Source of the DNA: Cyprinodon diabolis
Taxonomy: Eukaryota; Chordata; Actinopteri; Cyprinodontiformes; Cyprinodontidae
NCBI GenBank assembly: GCA_030533445.1
Contig: CM060076.1
Span: 4,034,501 to 4,098,500, forward strand
DNA: 64,000 bases
Direction: 5' to 3'
The notes beneath the pieces are model-generated. The model ran no database searches. It worked only from the letters and a program-made list of their open reading frames with translations, and was not told the origin of the DNA. Below are positions 45,390 through 58,000 of the stretch, in pieces. Each line of letters opens with the position of its first letter. The first letter of the stretch is position 1. Made by a program: the position numbers and the translations under genes.

Positions 45390-46835
45390 TAATCAACAGA
45401 AATTAGAACCCGTTTCTTCTCCTGTGGAACCAACTACCAGTTTTAGTCCGTGAGGCAGACACTCTGTCTACTTTTAAGGCTAGGCTTAAAACTTTCCTTT
45501 CTGATAAAGCTTATAGTTAGAGTGGCTCAGGTTATCCTGAGCTATCTCTATAGTTATGCTGCTATAGGCTTAGACTGCTGGAGGACATAGGGACCCCTTT
45601 TTCCTCATTCTGCTTCATTCTATCTCTATTCTCCTACTATGCAGAATCTGTTAGTTCAATCTCTAACATTCTGCTCTCTCTGCTTTTTCTCATAGTAGCT
45701 TCATCTGGTCTGTTCCTGTTTGGCTGTGATGCCATCCTGGAGAGAAATATCAGCTGTGCTGCTTCCATCAACACCTTTGTTTATAGATGCCGGAGATTGG
45801 CCTGTTTCCAGTGTGGTCCTGTTTCTCTGACTGTGACTGGCTGGATGTGCTCTCTTCATCCTCTGGCATGGGAGCTGGCTGAGAGCTCGTCTTCCTAGCT
45901 GTGTGTTTCCTGGCAGGGCCGCCTGGTTTTGTGTCTGGTTTTTGTGTCTCTGCTTCTGTCTCCTTGAACCCCAGTCGGCCTCAGCAGATGGCCGCTCACA
46001 CTGAGCCTGGTTCTGCTGGAGGTTTCTTCCTGTTAAAAGGAAGTTTTTCCTCTCCACTGTCGCTACAAGCATGCTTAGTGTGAGGGATTGCATTTGAGTC
46101 AGTGAGTCGATGCAATCAACTGGTTTTCCTTAGATAGAAAACTTTTAATCAATTTGACTAGATGATCTGGTTGAACTGTAAAGTGCCTTAAAGCTGCAGT
46201 CTGTAACATTGAGAAGAGAGCAGACTTCGACTGAAAATTTGAAGAAAAACAGGTTTCACGCCACTCCCCCACCCTCTCTGCTTCACTCATGCCCCACCTC
46301 CAAGCCCCACCCCTCTCACAGCACCTGCGCGGCTACCGCATGCGACCAGAAGCGTCCAAGCAGCGTACGCGGCATGGAGTGTGAACCGGTAAGAGCGATA
46401 ACACTCACCTCCAAGCAGCTAGATATAAGATGCTGGTTATACCGGGGCAGTAAGGGCAGTTTCTCTTTAGCTGGTGGCTGTCGCTCCGCCATGACTTCCA
46501 CGCGCGTCCTCCTGACTGCGGCAGCCGGGCGCTGCGGCAGGTTAAGCGGTGTTGTGAGCTGTGATTGACACTCCATCAGACGCTCCTCTGGCTGTGATTG
46601 GTTGTTTTGACTCGTCCCGAATTATTCTTTTCAGATTGAAATACAGGCAGTATGCGGGACCAATTGAAGCAGTTGTTTTCACAGGTTACATATCACATGT
46701 ACTGCTGTCTGGGCATAGGGACAGTTTTAGCCAATATGACAAAAAAGTGATTTTTTAAAACTTACAGACTTCAGCTTTAAGATGACATGTGTTGTGAAAT
46801 GGCGTTGTAGAAATAAACTGAATTGAATTGAATTA
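45390..46835 (+). pseudogene. 3' end of an L2-like LINE with interrupted 3' UTR
   Basis: A plus-strand frame near 45440-45520 reads EADTLSTFKARLKTF and then SDKAYS, the usual C-terminus of a fish L2/CR1-group reverse transcriptase. It is followed by a 3' UTR module (CCTCTCCACTGTCGCTACAAGCATGCTTAGTG and onward) ending in AATTGAATTGAATT repeats at 46815-46835. The piggyBac-like MITE 46192-46776 is inserted in the UTR. 5'-truncated near 45390. Confidence 0.75.
46192..46776 (+). mobile_element. piggyBac-like MITE with TTAA duplication, inside a LINE 3' end
   Basis: The 585-bp unit starts AGCTGCAGTCTGTAA and ends TTACAGACTTCAGCT; the ends are inverted repeats with one mismatch over 15 bp. TTAA flanks it at 46188-46191 and 46777-46780. 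It separates a LINE tail into …AAGTGCC and GATGACATGTG…, which are continuous in other copies of that tail. Non-coding. Confidence 0.8.
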
Positions 46836-47311
46836 AATTTAAAAAAGAAATTAACTTTAACCCATTGGCAGCTATCTTATGCTCCTATCAACACATCAGA
46901 TGATTGAAGCACGTTTTATCTCCTAGTTAGTATTCCTAAATTAAGACCTTCCCTTATCCCCCTTATAGCCACCTATAGGCCACATCTTCAGGTAATTTAT
47001 GTAAAGTTGTGTGAAAAGCTTTAATGTAAACTTGTAGCAGTTGAACACAAAGAATTTTAGAAAAAGAAAATTCTTTGTTTTGGACACTGCCTGGAGTCTT
47101 TGCTGCTAAAAAGCCCAATCTCAGACTCCTCTAATCAAGCGTCCTATTTCCAGTTTGTATTTGTGATGGTAGGACAGAAAAGGCTTATTCTAATATTCAT
47201 TGAAAGCAAAAGTTGGAGACTAGATAGCACTAAAAAATGGTTGTTGGGAATTGGGGACAATATAAGCCACTCTGTTCAGGTTCTTCAATATAAAGTGAGT
47301 CCTGGGGATTT

Positions 47312-47585
47312 TAATTCAATTCAGTTTATTTCTATAGCACCAATTCACAACATATGTCATCTCAAGGCACTTTACAGTTCACCAAATCATCCAGTCAAAT
47401 TGATTCAAAGTTTTCTATCTTAGGAAAACCAGTTGGTCGCATCGACTCGAAGGCAATCCCTCACACTAAGCATGCTTATAGCGACAGTGGAGAGGAAAGA
47501 TTCCCTTTTAACAGGAAGAAACCTCCAGCAGAACAACACTCAGTGTGAGCGGCCATTTGCTGAGGACGACTTGGGTTCAAAGGCC
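47312..47585 (-). mobile_element. LINE 3' UTR module, minus strand
   Basis: It starts AATTCAATTCAGTTTATTTCTATAGC and proceeds to AACCTCCAGCAGAACAACACTCAGTGTGAGCGGCC, the same module as elsewhere, followed by a fragment with GACTGGGGTTC. Non-coding. Confidence 0.75.
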
Positions 47586-47602
47586 GACTGGGGTTCTATT
47601 TT

Positions 47603-48265
47603 AGAATAGAATATAATATGATAGAATAGCATAGAATAGAATAGAATAGAATAGAAAATCCCTTTATTGTCCCATAATGGGAAAATTCTGGTGTTTTTCA
47701 GCAGCAAAACAATTATAGAAAAAATTGTGACACAAATGTGGACCTTAAAAAAATATATAAGAATAACATAATAGTGAAGAGTTAAAAGATAAAAACTGGA
47801 AAGTGTTTTAACAATATAAAACTGGTCACCTGGAGAATAAATAACCAATATGCAGCTATGGACATTTTTACAGTGATGGATATTTGAAAATAGCAGCAAC
47901 ATCAGAGATGTGAAAAATGACAGCAGCATGTTGTTTCACTGACTAAGGTAGAAAATGTGCAAAATCAGTGAGAATGTAACAACTTATTGAGGTTGTTGGG
48001 AACAGTGGTGGTTATAAAGTCTTCCAGCTGCAGGGAGGAAGGATCTGCGATAACGCTCCATGGTGCATTTAGGGTGCAGCAGTCTGTCTCTGAAGGAGCT
48101 CTCCAGCTCTGCAACAGCTTCATGCATGGGGTGGGAGACATTATCCAGCAGAGATGTTCATTTAGTTAGGATTCTTTCGTTTCCTACCTCCTGCACTGAG
48201 TTCAGAGGGCATCCAATCACAGAGCTGGCCTTCCTGATTTTAACCTCCTCTTTTCATCATCCTCC
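47603..48265 (-). pseudogene. C-terminal end of an L2/Rex-type LINE with (TTCTA)n tail
   Basis: On the minus strand 48265-48010 translates to ASSVIGCPLNSVQEV, then LLDNVSHPMHEAVAELESSF and RDRLLHPKCTMERYRRSFLP, the typical C-terminus of a fish L2-group reverse transcriptase, with an internal stop. The 3' UTR ends GACAATAAAGGGATTTTCTATTC followed by a TTCTA repeat at 47657-47603. Confidence 0.75.
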
Positions 48266-49339
48266 TGATTGTGGATGTTGAAAAGGTAAAATTAGTTCTT
48301 CATACCAACCTTTTTTTGTCACACTAAACATTCAAGTCTGATAGCATATCATTATATGTTGCCGAGGTAGATAAGTTAATATATGTTTTGGCAGCCATTT
48401 GCATTTGTTCAAGGTAAAATCTTGATCTGAAAACCTACAACTCCAAAAAATATAGCTGCTGGGAAATGAGAAGTTCAGATTATTTTTATTATTTTTTTTT
48501 CTATTACAAAGTGTAATAGAAAATCAAAGTCAATCCAGAAACTCACAAAGTTAAATAATCTAATAATTTATTAGATCATTGAAAACACAAAGCTATATGG
48601 ACAGCAGTTTTTTTAAAGTCATTTAATCATCTCAAGACAAAACTAATATGAAAATTACAGGTTGTATCTAATAAAGTTCAGCAGTGGGACAGTTAGAATA
48701 TGAATACATTGGTCATGTTGTGTACCTGTTTTTGAAAGATAAAATGATGCTGATACAAAGACAGTGATGTGAGAAAAAGATGTTACAATCATTTGCCTTT
48801 TTTTTTTTTACATCAATCAAATAATAAAATCATTACAGAAAAGTTATAAAGCAGTGGAAGACATGAAGTAGGAGAAATTTTGTACACACCATGTTTTTTT
48901 AAAGGTATGGTAGGTTTGATGCTTAAAGCTGATATGTTGATAAACGTGCAATGTCCTAATTTAAATAAATAAATAAGGTAAAATAAATCACTCCCTAGTT
49001 TTGGCAGTACAATAGTTTTAAAGGTGCCTAAAACCATCAGAGCTCCCTGCTGACACTTTAAAACTGTTGTTGTTTAGCATTTCTGTGAATTTTCTAACAC
49101 TGTTTAGGTAAATATAATCTTATTTTAGATATGAACGTGCAATCTTTTATAAACTTCTACCACAGGTTTTCATTTCTTCTATCAATAAAAAATATCTCTG
49201 GAAAAAAGTGGTTAGCCAGGTGCTTGTCACTTGTAGCTACTATCACTTTGACATGCTAACTCCCATAGTAGCTTCAATGCGTAGCTGATTTCTACGCACA
49301 TTTAGCTTGCTGACTGGTGATACTTCCTAAAGCTACCTT
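48266..49339. other. Intergenic DNA without recognised features
   Basis: AT-rich DNA between the LINE remnant and the Harbinger-like fragment. 50356-51884 and 52669-53592 are also without recognised coding; the latter has open stretches (53014-53482) I cannot assign. 43860-44250 and 44893-45389 are also featureless. Confidence 0.5.
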
Positions 49340-49670
49340 AATACCCCATTTACATTAGTTTTTTGAAACTGTTCACGGAACGATCCGAGCATGGTAACCG
49401 AGATGACTGCTGAGTGTAAATGGAATGCAACTATACTGGACTGTGCCAGATGCAACCGAAACGCGCTAAATTTAGTTATAGTTAAACAGTAGGGCTCGGC
49501 ACGGTTCATCTGTGGCTCGCATCTCTGATGACAAAGAATGCATGAGTAGACCACATCATCTCCTATTTACAGTCAGCTGATTCATTTCGTAGCGTTTCCG
49601 GCGTGTCCGGCTGTACAACTCACGGATCTCTTCACCTGTTCGCAACAAGAACTTCTCTTCTTATCAATAA

Positions 49671-49795
49671 ATGGAATCAAAAGACCGCAGTGCGACCTGG
49701 GATGATGCAGAGGCCGAGGTTTTTGTTGAAATTTGGGCGGAGGACACTATCCAGGCACATAAGTTCCTAAATGTTTTGGCTGCTGCCATTTTTGT
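49671..49795 (+). pseudogene. N-terminus of a Harbinger-type MADF/SANT-like DNA-binding protein, interrupted by a solo LTR
   Basis: From the ATG at 49671 the frame reads MESKDRSATWDDAEAEVF then EIWAED, which resembles the trihelix (MADF/SANT-like) opening of the second protein of PIF/Harbinger transposons. The frame is lost at the solo LTR starting at 49796, and no continuation is recognised after 50355. The upstream part (49340-49670) begins near CCCCATTTACA and resembles the repeat at 28890-29260 read on the other strand. Confidence 0.5.
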
Positions 49796-50350
49796 TGTAA
49801 TGGTTTCTGCACTGATTCTAGCCTGATCACTCAGTCCATACACCTGCTCTGCTCCACCCGTCTGCAATCAGCTCTGACCGGAGACACCTGTTTCCAGCAC
49901 TTTAAAAACCCCATCAGATCAGTCCTCTGTGCCAGATTATCTTGAGCCAACCCGCTACGAATAGTCCAGCATCTAAAAGAGTACCTGACCGCCTATCTGT
50001 TTCTGACCCGATCTGCCTCCTGACTCTGAGCCTGCCTGACCCCTGTCTGATTCTGCCTGCCTAATTACCCTCTCTGCTCTGCCTCTGGATCCCCGGATCT
50101 CTGTGTCGTTCTGATCGGCCTGCCTGCTCCCCTCTCTCTGGACCTCTGACTCGGAAAAGCTCCGCTAAACTGCCTGCCTCTCCATCCTGGATCTAACTGG
50201 TAAACCTCCCTCAATCTGCCTGCCTGTCTACCTGCAGCCTGTTTGCCCACACAGATTCAGCCCCGCTTTCAGATTAACCCTTTCAATAAACCAATCAAAA
50301 CGTCACTAACCTGTCTTGGTTTATTTGGATCCAGTCTCTGTCTCATTACA
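49796..50350 (+). mobile_element. Solo LTR (family B) with 5-bp target duplication TTTGT
   Basis: The 555-bp unit starts TGTAATGG and ends CATTACA, so the 7-bp ends are perfect inverted repeats. It is flanked by TTTGT at 49791-49795 and 50351-50355. A polyadenylation signal AATAAA lies at 50285-50290, near the right end as expected of an LTR. It interrupts a MADF/SANT-like transposon exon. Confidence 0.87.
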
Positions 50351-51889
50351 TTTGTTTAAGTAAATCCAGCATTAAGAAGTGTTGTATCGAGGACTGCAGA
50401 TAGGATGCGAGAAACCCACTGGCTCCACACAGTTGGAGCTTGAGCCTGTCTGTCATGATGAAGAAAGACCAAACAAACCAAAAAGACCAAATGCTTCTTG
50501 TTTCTCTGGTTAGCTTAGTTGAGAGAGAATCAGAGGAATTTTTGTTATCCTTGATGGGTAAACCTTTTTTTTTGCTTTATAAGGCAAAAGATAAGCAACA
50601 AATACAGGAACATATATGACCAAGTACCTAGTGGAGTGATGAACACCTTTACCCTTGGTCATGAAATCTTAGAGGGAGGAACTCCATCATCTAAGGAGAG
50701 TTTGCAGTAGAAACTGCTGCCCCCCAAATGTGGTGTTTCAGAATCTGAGTTAGATTTCACCTGGGCAGCTCTTCTGGAGGTTTTGTAGGCACACCTCACT
50801 AAAAATAGATTAATTAGAATGCAAAGAAATTTACACCCATTCTAACCTGATAACCATTTAGGATCCCCCGAAATAAGGTAGGGAGTTCTGATTGAATAAG
50901 AGCCAGGCTTTTTAAAATATCTGGGATTTATTCAATTATTATTTTAAGTTTTAATAAATCTGTTCCAGCAACCATTTGCTACATGTCAAAGTCTTGCCTT
51001 TTAGTTTTTTCAGAACCTCCTTTGCAGCACGTGAACTGGAAAATCAGTACTAATAGCCTTTCAGTTACAATGTTTAAAGTCTGACCTTTAACATTTATTA
51101 TTCTAATAATGTTTAATGAATGTGAAGCTGGCGTGATATAACAGGCTGAAATTGTTGAAATGAATTTTTGGTATGCTGACTGAAAATGGAAAAAGGATAC
51201 AGGCAAACAAACTCACAGTAGAGACATAATTACGTCTAACAGGAGGTCCATTAGGCTTAGATCTACGACACAGTAGCTTTAAATCAACTGAATATATATC
51301 ATTACCGTAATGATGACTTTAAAGGTTTGAAAAGCTCTGAAAAGAGGACATGATCCGCTTTTGTCTTGCTATACAATCTTGTGCCTGAGATGATAAACAG
51401 ATTTTACAACAAAAGCTGGATGGATGTCTGAGTGAAAAACAACAGAACGGAACAGGAGAGGTTATCACTTTTTAAACAAAAGTAAATTTAAAATAAATCA
51501 TTCAATGAAAAAAGTTAAATCAACTTGGTTGATTATTAGGGACCCCTTATTAAATTCAATGATTAAAGAGCAAAAATCCTGATTCACACATGGAATAAAA
51601 CTGTAGGGAATCTTCTCCAAACAAGCATTAACGTTTATCAGAGCACGAAATGCTTTAAAACTCAGGTTCCTAATCTGCCTTTAGTTTAAACTCATTAAAC
51701 ACTGTTAATAAATATTCATTGTAGCAGGATTTTTTTGGTTAAGTAGGGATTTACTAAGACTTTTATGGATTTTTAAAAATATTCTCATTAATATTTATGT
51801 AGCTTAAAAATCAACACAGCTAGATTTTTTTTATCATACTAAGGCATTACTAAGATTGTATTTGTGAAAATATTCTAAGTGATGTTGTC

Positions 51890-52663
51890 TGTTAGGACTC
51901 CAGTCTGTGTGGTCTGTGTTTTTGTGTGTTTGTCTTCCATCCTCCACCAGGCAGCGCCTGGTTCTGATTCTCCTCCTCCTCACGCAAGGGGTTACCTCGT
52001 TAATGGAGTGTTCTTAAGCTGCTGACTGCCACTACCTCAACGCCAGAGTGTTTGTTAGTATGGGTACTCTAGCCAAGTCTTACCATTGTTTTTTGTCTTT
52101 GCCTCTCGGCAGGAAGTCATCCTGCAAACTGGATTTTTCAGCCCTTCTCTCCCTGGAAGGATCAACTGAGCTTCAAAATGAGCTGAGGATACAAACCGGA
52201 GGTTTGGATCCACTTTTCTGCGAGGAAACGTTTGAGCTTCACACTGAGAAAGGGATTCATCTGCACAACAGTCCGTTCACGTACCGCAGGAAATCTGAGT
52301 GGCAGTCAGTCTTTCTCCGTTCATCTACAAGCAACCGCATTCTGGGTAACCCTGTCCGCCCTCCTTCGTATGAAACAAACACCGGAACACATTCCTCACC
52401 TGCTGGAGTCTAAGAGTAAACCTAATCTCTGGAAACGTGAGTCTGCCAACCTTTTCTCCTCTTCAAGTTCGAGAATCAATTCTCCCACTGAACCTGAACT
52501 AACCGCAGTGTCTTCCCCTCACCTTTCAGTTCCGGTTGAGCAGTGTTCAGAGCAACACTGGAACCTCTACAAAACTTCTCGATAAACCTGTTAAACTTTT
52601 TCCCTCGTCTCTCTGGACTGGTTTATCTGCATGTGGGTCTGAACTCTTGATAAAATCATGACA
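51890..52663 (+). mobile_element. Solo LTR (family A) with 5-bp target duplication TTGTC
   Basis: The 774-bp unit starts TGTTAGGACTC and ends ATCATGACA. It is flanked by TTGTC at 51885-51889 and 52664-52668. It is alignable along its length with the copy at 1052-1839; shared blocks include AAGCTGCTGACTGCCACTAC and AGGAAGTCATCCTGCAAACT. Open frames in it are fortuitous and not conserved between the copies. Confidence 0.87.
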
Positions 52664-53592
52664 TTGTCTTTTGTGAGGACATTTTGATCTCTTTGCATTT
52701 TGTGGAGGTAAGATCTGGCTGCTGGCCTTCCCTATGCACTGGATTGGTCCAGAAATTAATTTTCGGCTCACTCAAACAATAACTAGCATACATGTGGCAT
52801 TGATAACGGTGTCTATGAGTCCATTTATTTGCGTTTAAAAAGATTAGTAAGAATATTTGAAAAAAGATGCTCTGGGTTGTTAAATAATGATGTATCTGGT
52901 GATTGGAGGGTCGTACAATGCATGTGTACATCTAAAGGCTAAGTTATGTATGACTCACATACGTTCTGCACAGAATGTCTGCAGGTTTTGTACTCTGGCT
53001 TTTCCCCCTCTACTTAATATTCTGTTCGACTCCAGAGGCTGTGTACAGTACAAACCTCAAGATTATGACACCACACTATACCAGGAAGCACAGCTGTTAC
53101 AAATTTCCTAGGTGCATGGTGTACTGTGCAGAGAGGCATGGAAGCTAAATTGATGTAAGTCTTCCAGACTGACTTTGCAAACAGATCATAAATCAAGCTT
53201 TGTGTACGATTCAAATACCTCATAAAGGTGAAGACACTTAAGCCATGGCATGAGTGTGTCCATGGTCACTCAGCATCTATGCTATCCAGGACCAGGAAGC
53301 AGAATGCATTATCACTACCTGATCAATTAAATGCATTTAAATCAGTGCTGTTTTATCACTCGTCTGTGCCTGATCCATCCCAGAAATGGGATCCTTCGCT
53401 ATTTCCGGCAGCTAGCTTTTTCGTCTTTGTATTTATACATAAATCTAGTCTTTTCAAGTTTTATTTGTGTAGCTCGTGTTAACCTTATAGTATATAATGC
53501 ATAATCTACAGAAATAAACAACTAAAATGCAGATAAACATGGTTTAATCATATTTACCCTAACCTGAATGAATATATGCTTGCAATATATCA

Positions 53593-53850
53593 GGGCGACA
53601 GTGGCGTCGGGTGCAGGATTTTGCCTTGCAATCTGAGGGTTGTCGGTTCGTGTTCTGGCTTTCGGTGTACAGCAGCTTTGCTTCCGTCAGTGAGCCCCAG
53701 GGCAGCTGTGGTTACAGTGTAGCTTGACACCATCAGTGTGTGAATGAATGGGTGAATGACTGAATGTAGACTAAAGCATTATGATCAAGTCGGCTGACTT
53801 CGAAAAGCACTATACAAGTACAGGCCATTTACCATCAATACAGTTGGCAC
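53593..53850 (+). mobile_element. Teleost tRNA-derived SINE (tail CAGGCCATTTACCAT)
   Basis: The head shows a diverged tRNA A and B box (TGGCGTCGGGTGCAGG; GGTTCGTGTTC). The body has the familiar GTGTGAATGAATGGGTGAATGAC stretch and an AAAGCACTATACAAGTACAGG end followed by CCATTTACCAT. Several substitutions indicate an old copy. Confidence 0.75.
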
Positions 53851-53934
53851 TTGGGCCTTCTGGCATCCCTAGGTGCTGCTAGTATCTGAGGTAACCATAG
53901 ATCCTAAACCGTGTTTGAACTGCTTTTTTCAAGT

Positions 53935-54300
53935 TGAGCTTTCTTATTACCCCCCCTCTATTGATTAACTTATCTCTGTTCCAGGGAGATGTACCACAGG
54001 CTTTTAAGGTAGCTGTAATTAAACATTAACCTAAGAAACTTTCTCTCCATCCAAACTACTTGGGCAATTATAGACCTATATCTAATCTTCCTTTCTTGTC
54101 TAAAATGCCTGAGAAAATTGTTTCTAAAGTGTGTCAGCACTTTTACAAAATTTTTTTTGGTCAGGTTTGAAGGTTCATCATAGCACTGAAACAGCTCTGG
54201 TAAAAGTCACTAATGATATTCTCATGGTCTTAGGTAATATACTTCTATCTGAACGTGTCCTGTTAGATCATAGTATCGCACCCTGGATAGTGCTCTTACT
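53935..54300 (+). pseudogene. Fragment of L2-like LINE reverse transcriptase (N-terminal part of the RT domain)
   Basis: Plus-strand reading, with stops and frameshifts, gives GDVPQAFKVAVIK, NYRPISNLPFLSK and STETALVKVTNDIL, hallmark motifs of the RT 0-2 region in fish L2-type LINEs. Nothing of the catalytic YADD region follows. It is decayed and both ends are lost. Confidence 0.72.
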
Positions 54301-54821
54301 GCTGACCTTATATAAAGGGAATAAATAGGAGGAAGGAAAAGGCCTAAGTTTTCCAAGCTTTTATCGCAGTAAAAGTTATTAGATGTTAAGTTCATCCCTA
54401 TAATATTTCTTTATATTTCAGAGTAACTCTTATTATTATAGATTCTCAGGTATTGAAACAATCAGGTTTGAGAATTGTCAATGACCTAATAGATCTATGA
54501 AACTGGTATGCTCTGACCATCTGGTCCACTCATGTAACAGATTTTAACCCAGTCGCTAAAGAATCCTCTCTGTTCTAAAATACAATAATGAATGATCACT
54601 CTATACTTAACAAAACACCAAAAGTACAGTTGTTTCTGGCCAGCTGTGACATTTTTACAGCTTGTTAGAGCTCTTGGCGCTGCACAATGACGTTGCACTA
54701 CCTGTGACCCCTCGCTCTAACATTGACTTTCTGCTTCATGAAAGTCCCCATAGCAAAGTTCTTGACAGGAAAGTATATAGATACTTTCACTCACTGTATT
54801 TGTGCATGGGCAATTTTGTCA

Positions 54822-55016
54822 CTAATTGTTGAGAAAACCAATCCGTCGGCACAGTATCTCAAATATCTCAGCGATGCAGAGAAGGATGGTGATCACAGTG
54901 AAGGTGTACATTGCACTGAGGAAGATGGTTTTTTCAAAGTGTTCTGGTACCATGCACTTAGTCACGTTGAAGGCCTTTTCCAAGGAGCTGGCATCACAGA
55001 CGTAAACTGGGTGAAC
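54822..55016 (-). CDS. gje1: GJE1 coding exon 4 (second extracellular loop, fourth helix, stop)
   Basis: The exon has 64 codons plus TAG (54824-54822), residues 141-204. The acceptor is CCTTTAG. It holds the second extracellular loop with cysteines 147 and 161, a likely N-glycosylation sequon NVT in the same loop, helix 4 and the short tail. Confidence 0.95.
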   Translation of the reverse strand, partial: VHPVYVCDASSLEKAFNVTKCMVPEHFEKTIFLSAMYTFTVITILLCIAEIFEILCRRIGFLNN

Positions 55017-58000
55017 CTAAAGGAAAACATAGAAAAGTATGAGATAGTTGGGATGAGGTTTTTGGTTGCATCGGTCCGTAGCACTTGTGGTTCATTCAAA
55101 ATCTAGGTTCTGAAGTTAGAAAGAGGCAGAGGCATTTCTTGCAAGAAATAAGGTTCAAATTTGTCCTCAGACGGACAGATAGGGCTCTGACTGGCCAAAG
55201 CTCAGTACATACTTTTATACAACAACTCCCAATACACACACTCTCCCTTGGAACTATCCCACCCCTACTGAAAGAACTTTTTCACACACGAACATTTGGA
55301 GGAAAAACAACTTGAGTCCATCAAGGCGGTTCACTGTTAATATATCTTTCACTGGCCAGATAGATCTCCTCAAAACAACAGTTGCCGCCTTCATGCCATG
55401 AAGGAGGCTGTGTGAACTCATTCTTATCTCTCATGACCTTCGTTTGGAGCCTGTGAGGCTAAGAATAGACATACCTCAACATTTTTTACTCCACAAGGTC
55501 ATGTTGTGAAACTTATCTCAAAGAGAGGCTTTCTTCATCCACTCTACCAAACAATCCATACTTGTTCAGTCTGTTTCTAAGCCCTAAGTTGGAGCAGTAA
55601 TACGTCTTTTTTGGAAATTTTACATCTTTTGGTGAAGTGACCGAATTTGAGAACTAAGATGCCAGATCTAATAGGAGAGATTTTTTTGAATGGATGATAA
55701 AGATGTAGAGACGCATGGAAAATTACAGACCTGAAAACCAAAGATGTGGCTCTGTAGCCAGAAGGCAATGATCTCTAGAATGATGCGTAGAAGAACAGAG
55801 ATAATGTAGAAGACAGTGTAGATGGGTCGTTCAAGAATTTCCTCTTGGTCTATGCTCTTACAGGCTGCATACAGGTGGAACCAAGCTCCAGGAACCAGCA
55901 CCGTTACCAGCTGTAAGGCCCAAAAGACCTGTAGAGAGAAGAATTATAAAGGGACAAACTGGTGTTACCCTTAATGCCTTGCTGAATGTATGTCAGTTTG
56001 CATTTTGATCCAGTTTGGATGTTTTAAGCTTCACTAGTAATTCATATTTCTTGTGTTCTTAAAATAATTGTAGTTGGATGCTGTTACAATAATTCTGACT
56101 GTGTGTTTGAGAATTTTCCTTAGATGACCAGAACTTTCTCTGGTTCCAATCCGCAGTGTAGCTTGGTCCCACCTGTGGTGTTATCGGTCTGAACTGGTTG
56201 TAGCAGAACAGGTTGAGCTCTCGGCGATCCGGATCGCAGCTGAAGTGCAGAGCCTCGTTTCCGTACACTGCGAAGCCAAGAACGCCAAGGAAGAACATCC
56301 GGACCGAGCCGAAGAACAACGTGTGGAACTGGCCGATCACTGTAGGAGGCCTGAGCTGGAATTTACCCACACACAGACGGATACACACAGATCAGTCATC
56401 GAGACCAAAAAGGCATTAAGTATCGATGACATTCTGAATGGACCTGATGGACCGTTATGAAGCAATAGCAAGATTTGACACATCTAGTTTAAATTTATTT
56501 TAAAGGAATTACAGAGAAAGTGTCAGAATGAGAAATGTTTGAACGAATAGCCCCTCCCTCATCAATTGCAGAGTACTGCCAGTCAGCTGGCTAAGAGAAA
56601 GGTACACTTTTGCTGGGAGAAAAAAGTTCATCCTCAGAAGCTACTATAGATGCATTGATGGAGTACAAACCAGTCGCGGCCGGCCCATAGGGGGCGTTGG
56701 GGCACCGCCCTCCCTTATAAGAAGAGAGAAACGTAAAATATATTTTTACAAATTAACTCATAAATGTCAGTTTTACTCTCTAGAGCGTGTACCTACAAGA
56801 AAAACAAATTATATAAACTACATTTCCCTACCTACTGTCTTTCATTTGTGGATTTCCACAGACAGACTCCTACCGTCTCTGTCTTGGGGCGCTGATCAGA
56901 CTGCCCCACATGTGCAGAGAATCTGCCAATCATGTACTATTGCTAGGTCAATTTAATAATTTAATGGCCAATCAGCGTCTCAGAATTTTATGGTCTTGGG
57001 GCGCTGAACATACTGCCCTTTAACAGGCTTCTGCACCCAATGCGCAGGTGCAGACAATTAGAGGGATGATGGCGAATGTAACGAGCGAGGTGCAACTTCA
57101 ACCAAATTTGGGGAGGTCCTTATTTATCTACCCGTTTGCCAGAAGAACATCCCTGTTGTAGGATATGAAAATTTCATGTCATGGTTATTGTGATCAAAAT
57201 CATCACTGTTACTGTTATTATATAGTAAATTAAATCATTACTGTTAAATTGTATTTATTGTGCAATTGTTTATTTGAATTCTTATTCTGCATTAGTTGGA
57301 GACATACACTAGGCTATATCAGCCCCACCAAAAATATTTTTCACCAGCCGCCACTAGTGGAAACCAGAGGAGCACTAAAACCATCGTAATGATATATAAT
57401 ATCTAATATCAGGTTTGATTTAAGAGTCAGCCTCTGAATGGCAAATATTGAGCGCATATACATTTGAAAACTAGAGAACGCTAGTAAAACATAAAAATAG
57501 ACCCCATCAAATATTCATCAGTTGTTTAGTCTCTATGTGTGCTTAGTGCATCAAATTCAAACAGTTTCTAAAGTCATTCATTGAGGTTAGCAAGTGAATA
57601 GGACTAATGTCTTTACAACCATCTCTGTTGGTAGATTTAGAGTCAACAGCCAGACCATAAAGGGAACTGTAGTTGATTTTTGCACGATATTTAATAGGGA
57701 GGGCGATGCTCTCTTCCACAGCTGGTTCAACTGATTGCGTGACTCTACACAATATCTGCTGATGTCCACAGATCAGTTAGAAGCAACATCTGCTCCAGGT
57801 TAAGCCATAAGGATAGGAAGAAGCCACATCTGTTCTTTCTCAGTATCTGATCCAAAGGAACGTGAGAACACTAAAATACGGCTGTGTTTTACCTTCCCTT
57901 CCTATGTTTAGGGCCGAACAGCCTAATGTTAGAAAACTAACCACTTTTTCCTTATGAACAATCTGTTAAAAATATTTAAATGAAGGTAATTAGATGGCTG

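Noticed and set aside
46209..46758. Several open frames in GC-rich DNA
   Set aside because: They lie inside the piggyBac-like MITE and are not consistent in frame or content with any protein I know.
54723..55106. A 127-codon plus-strand open frame
   Set aside because: Antisense of GJE1 exon 4; the minus strand reads as connexin 23.
56213..56460. Plus-strand open frames over GJE1 exon 2
   Set aside because: Antisense shadows of the conserved connexin exon.
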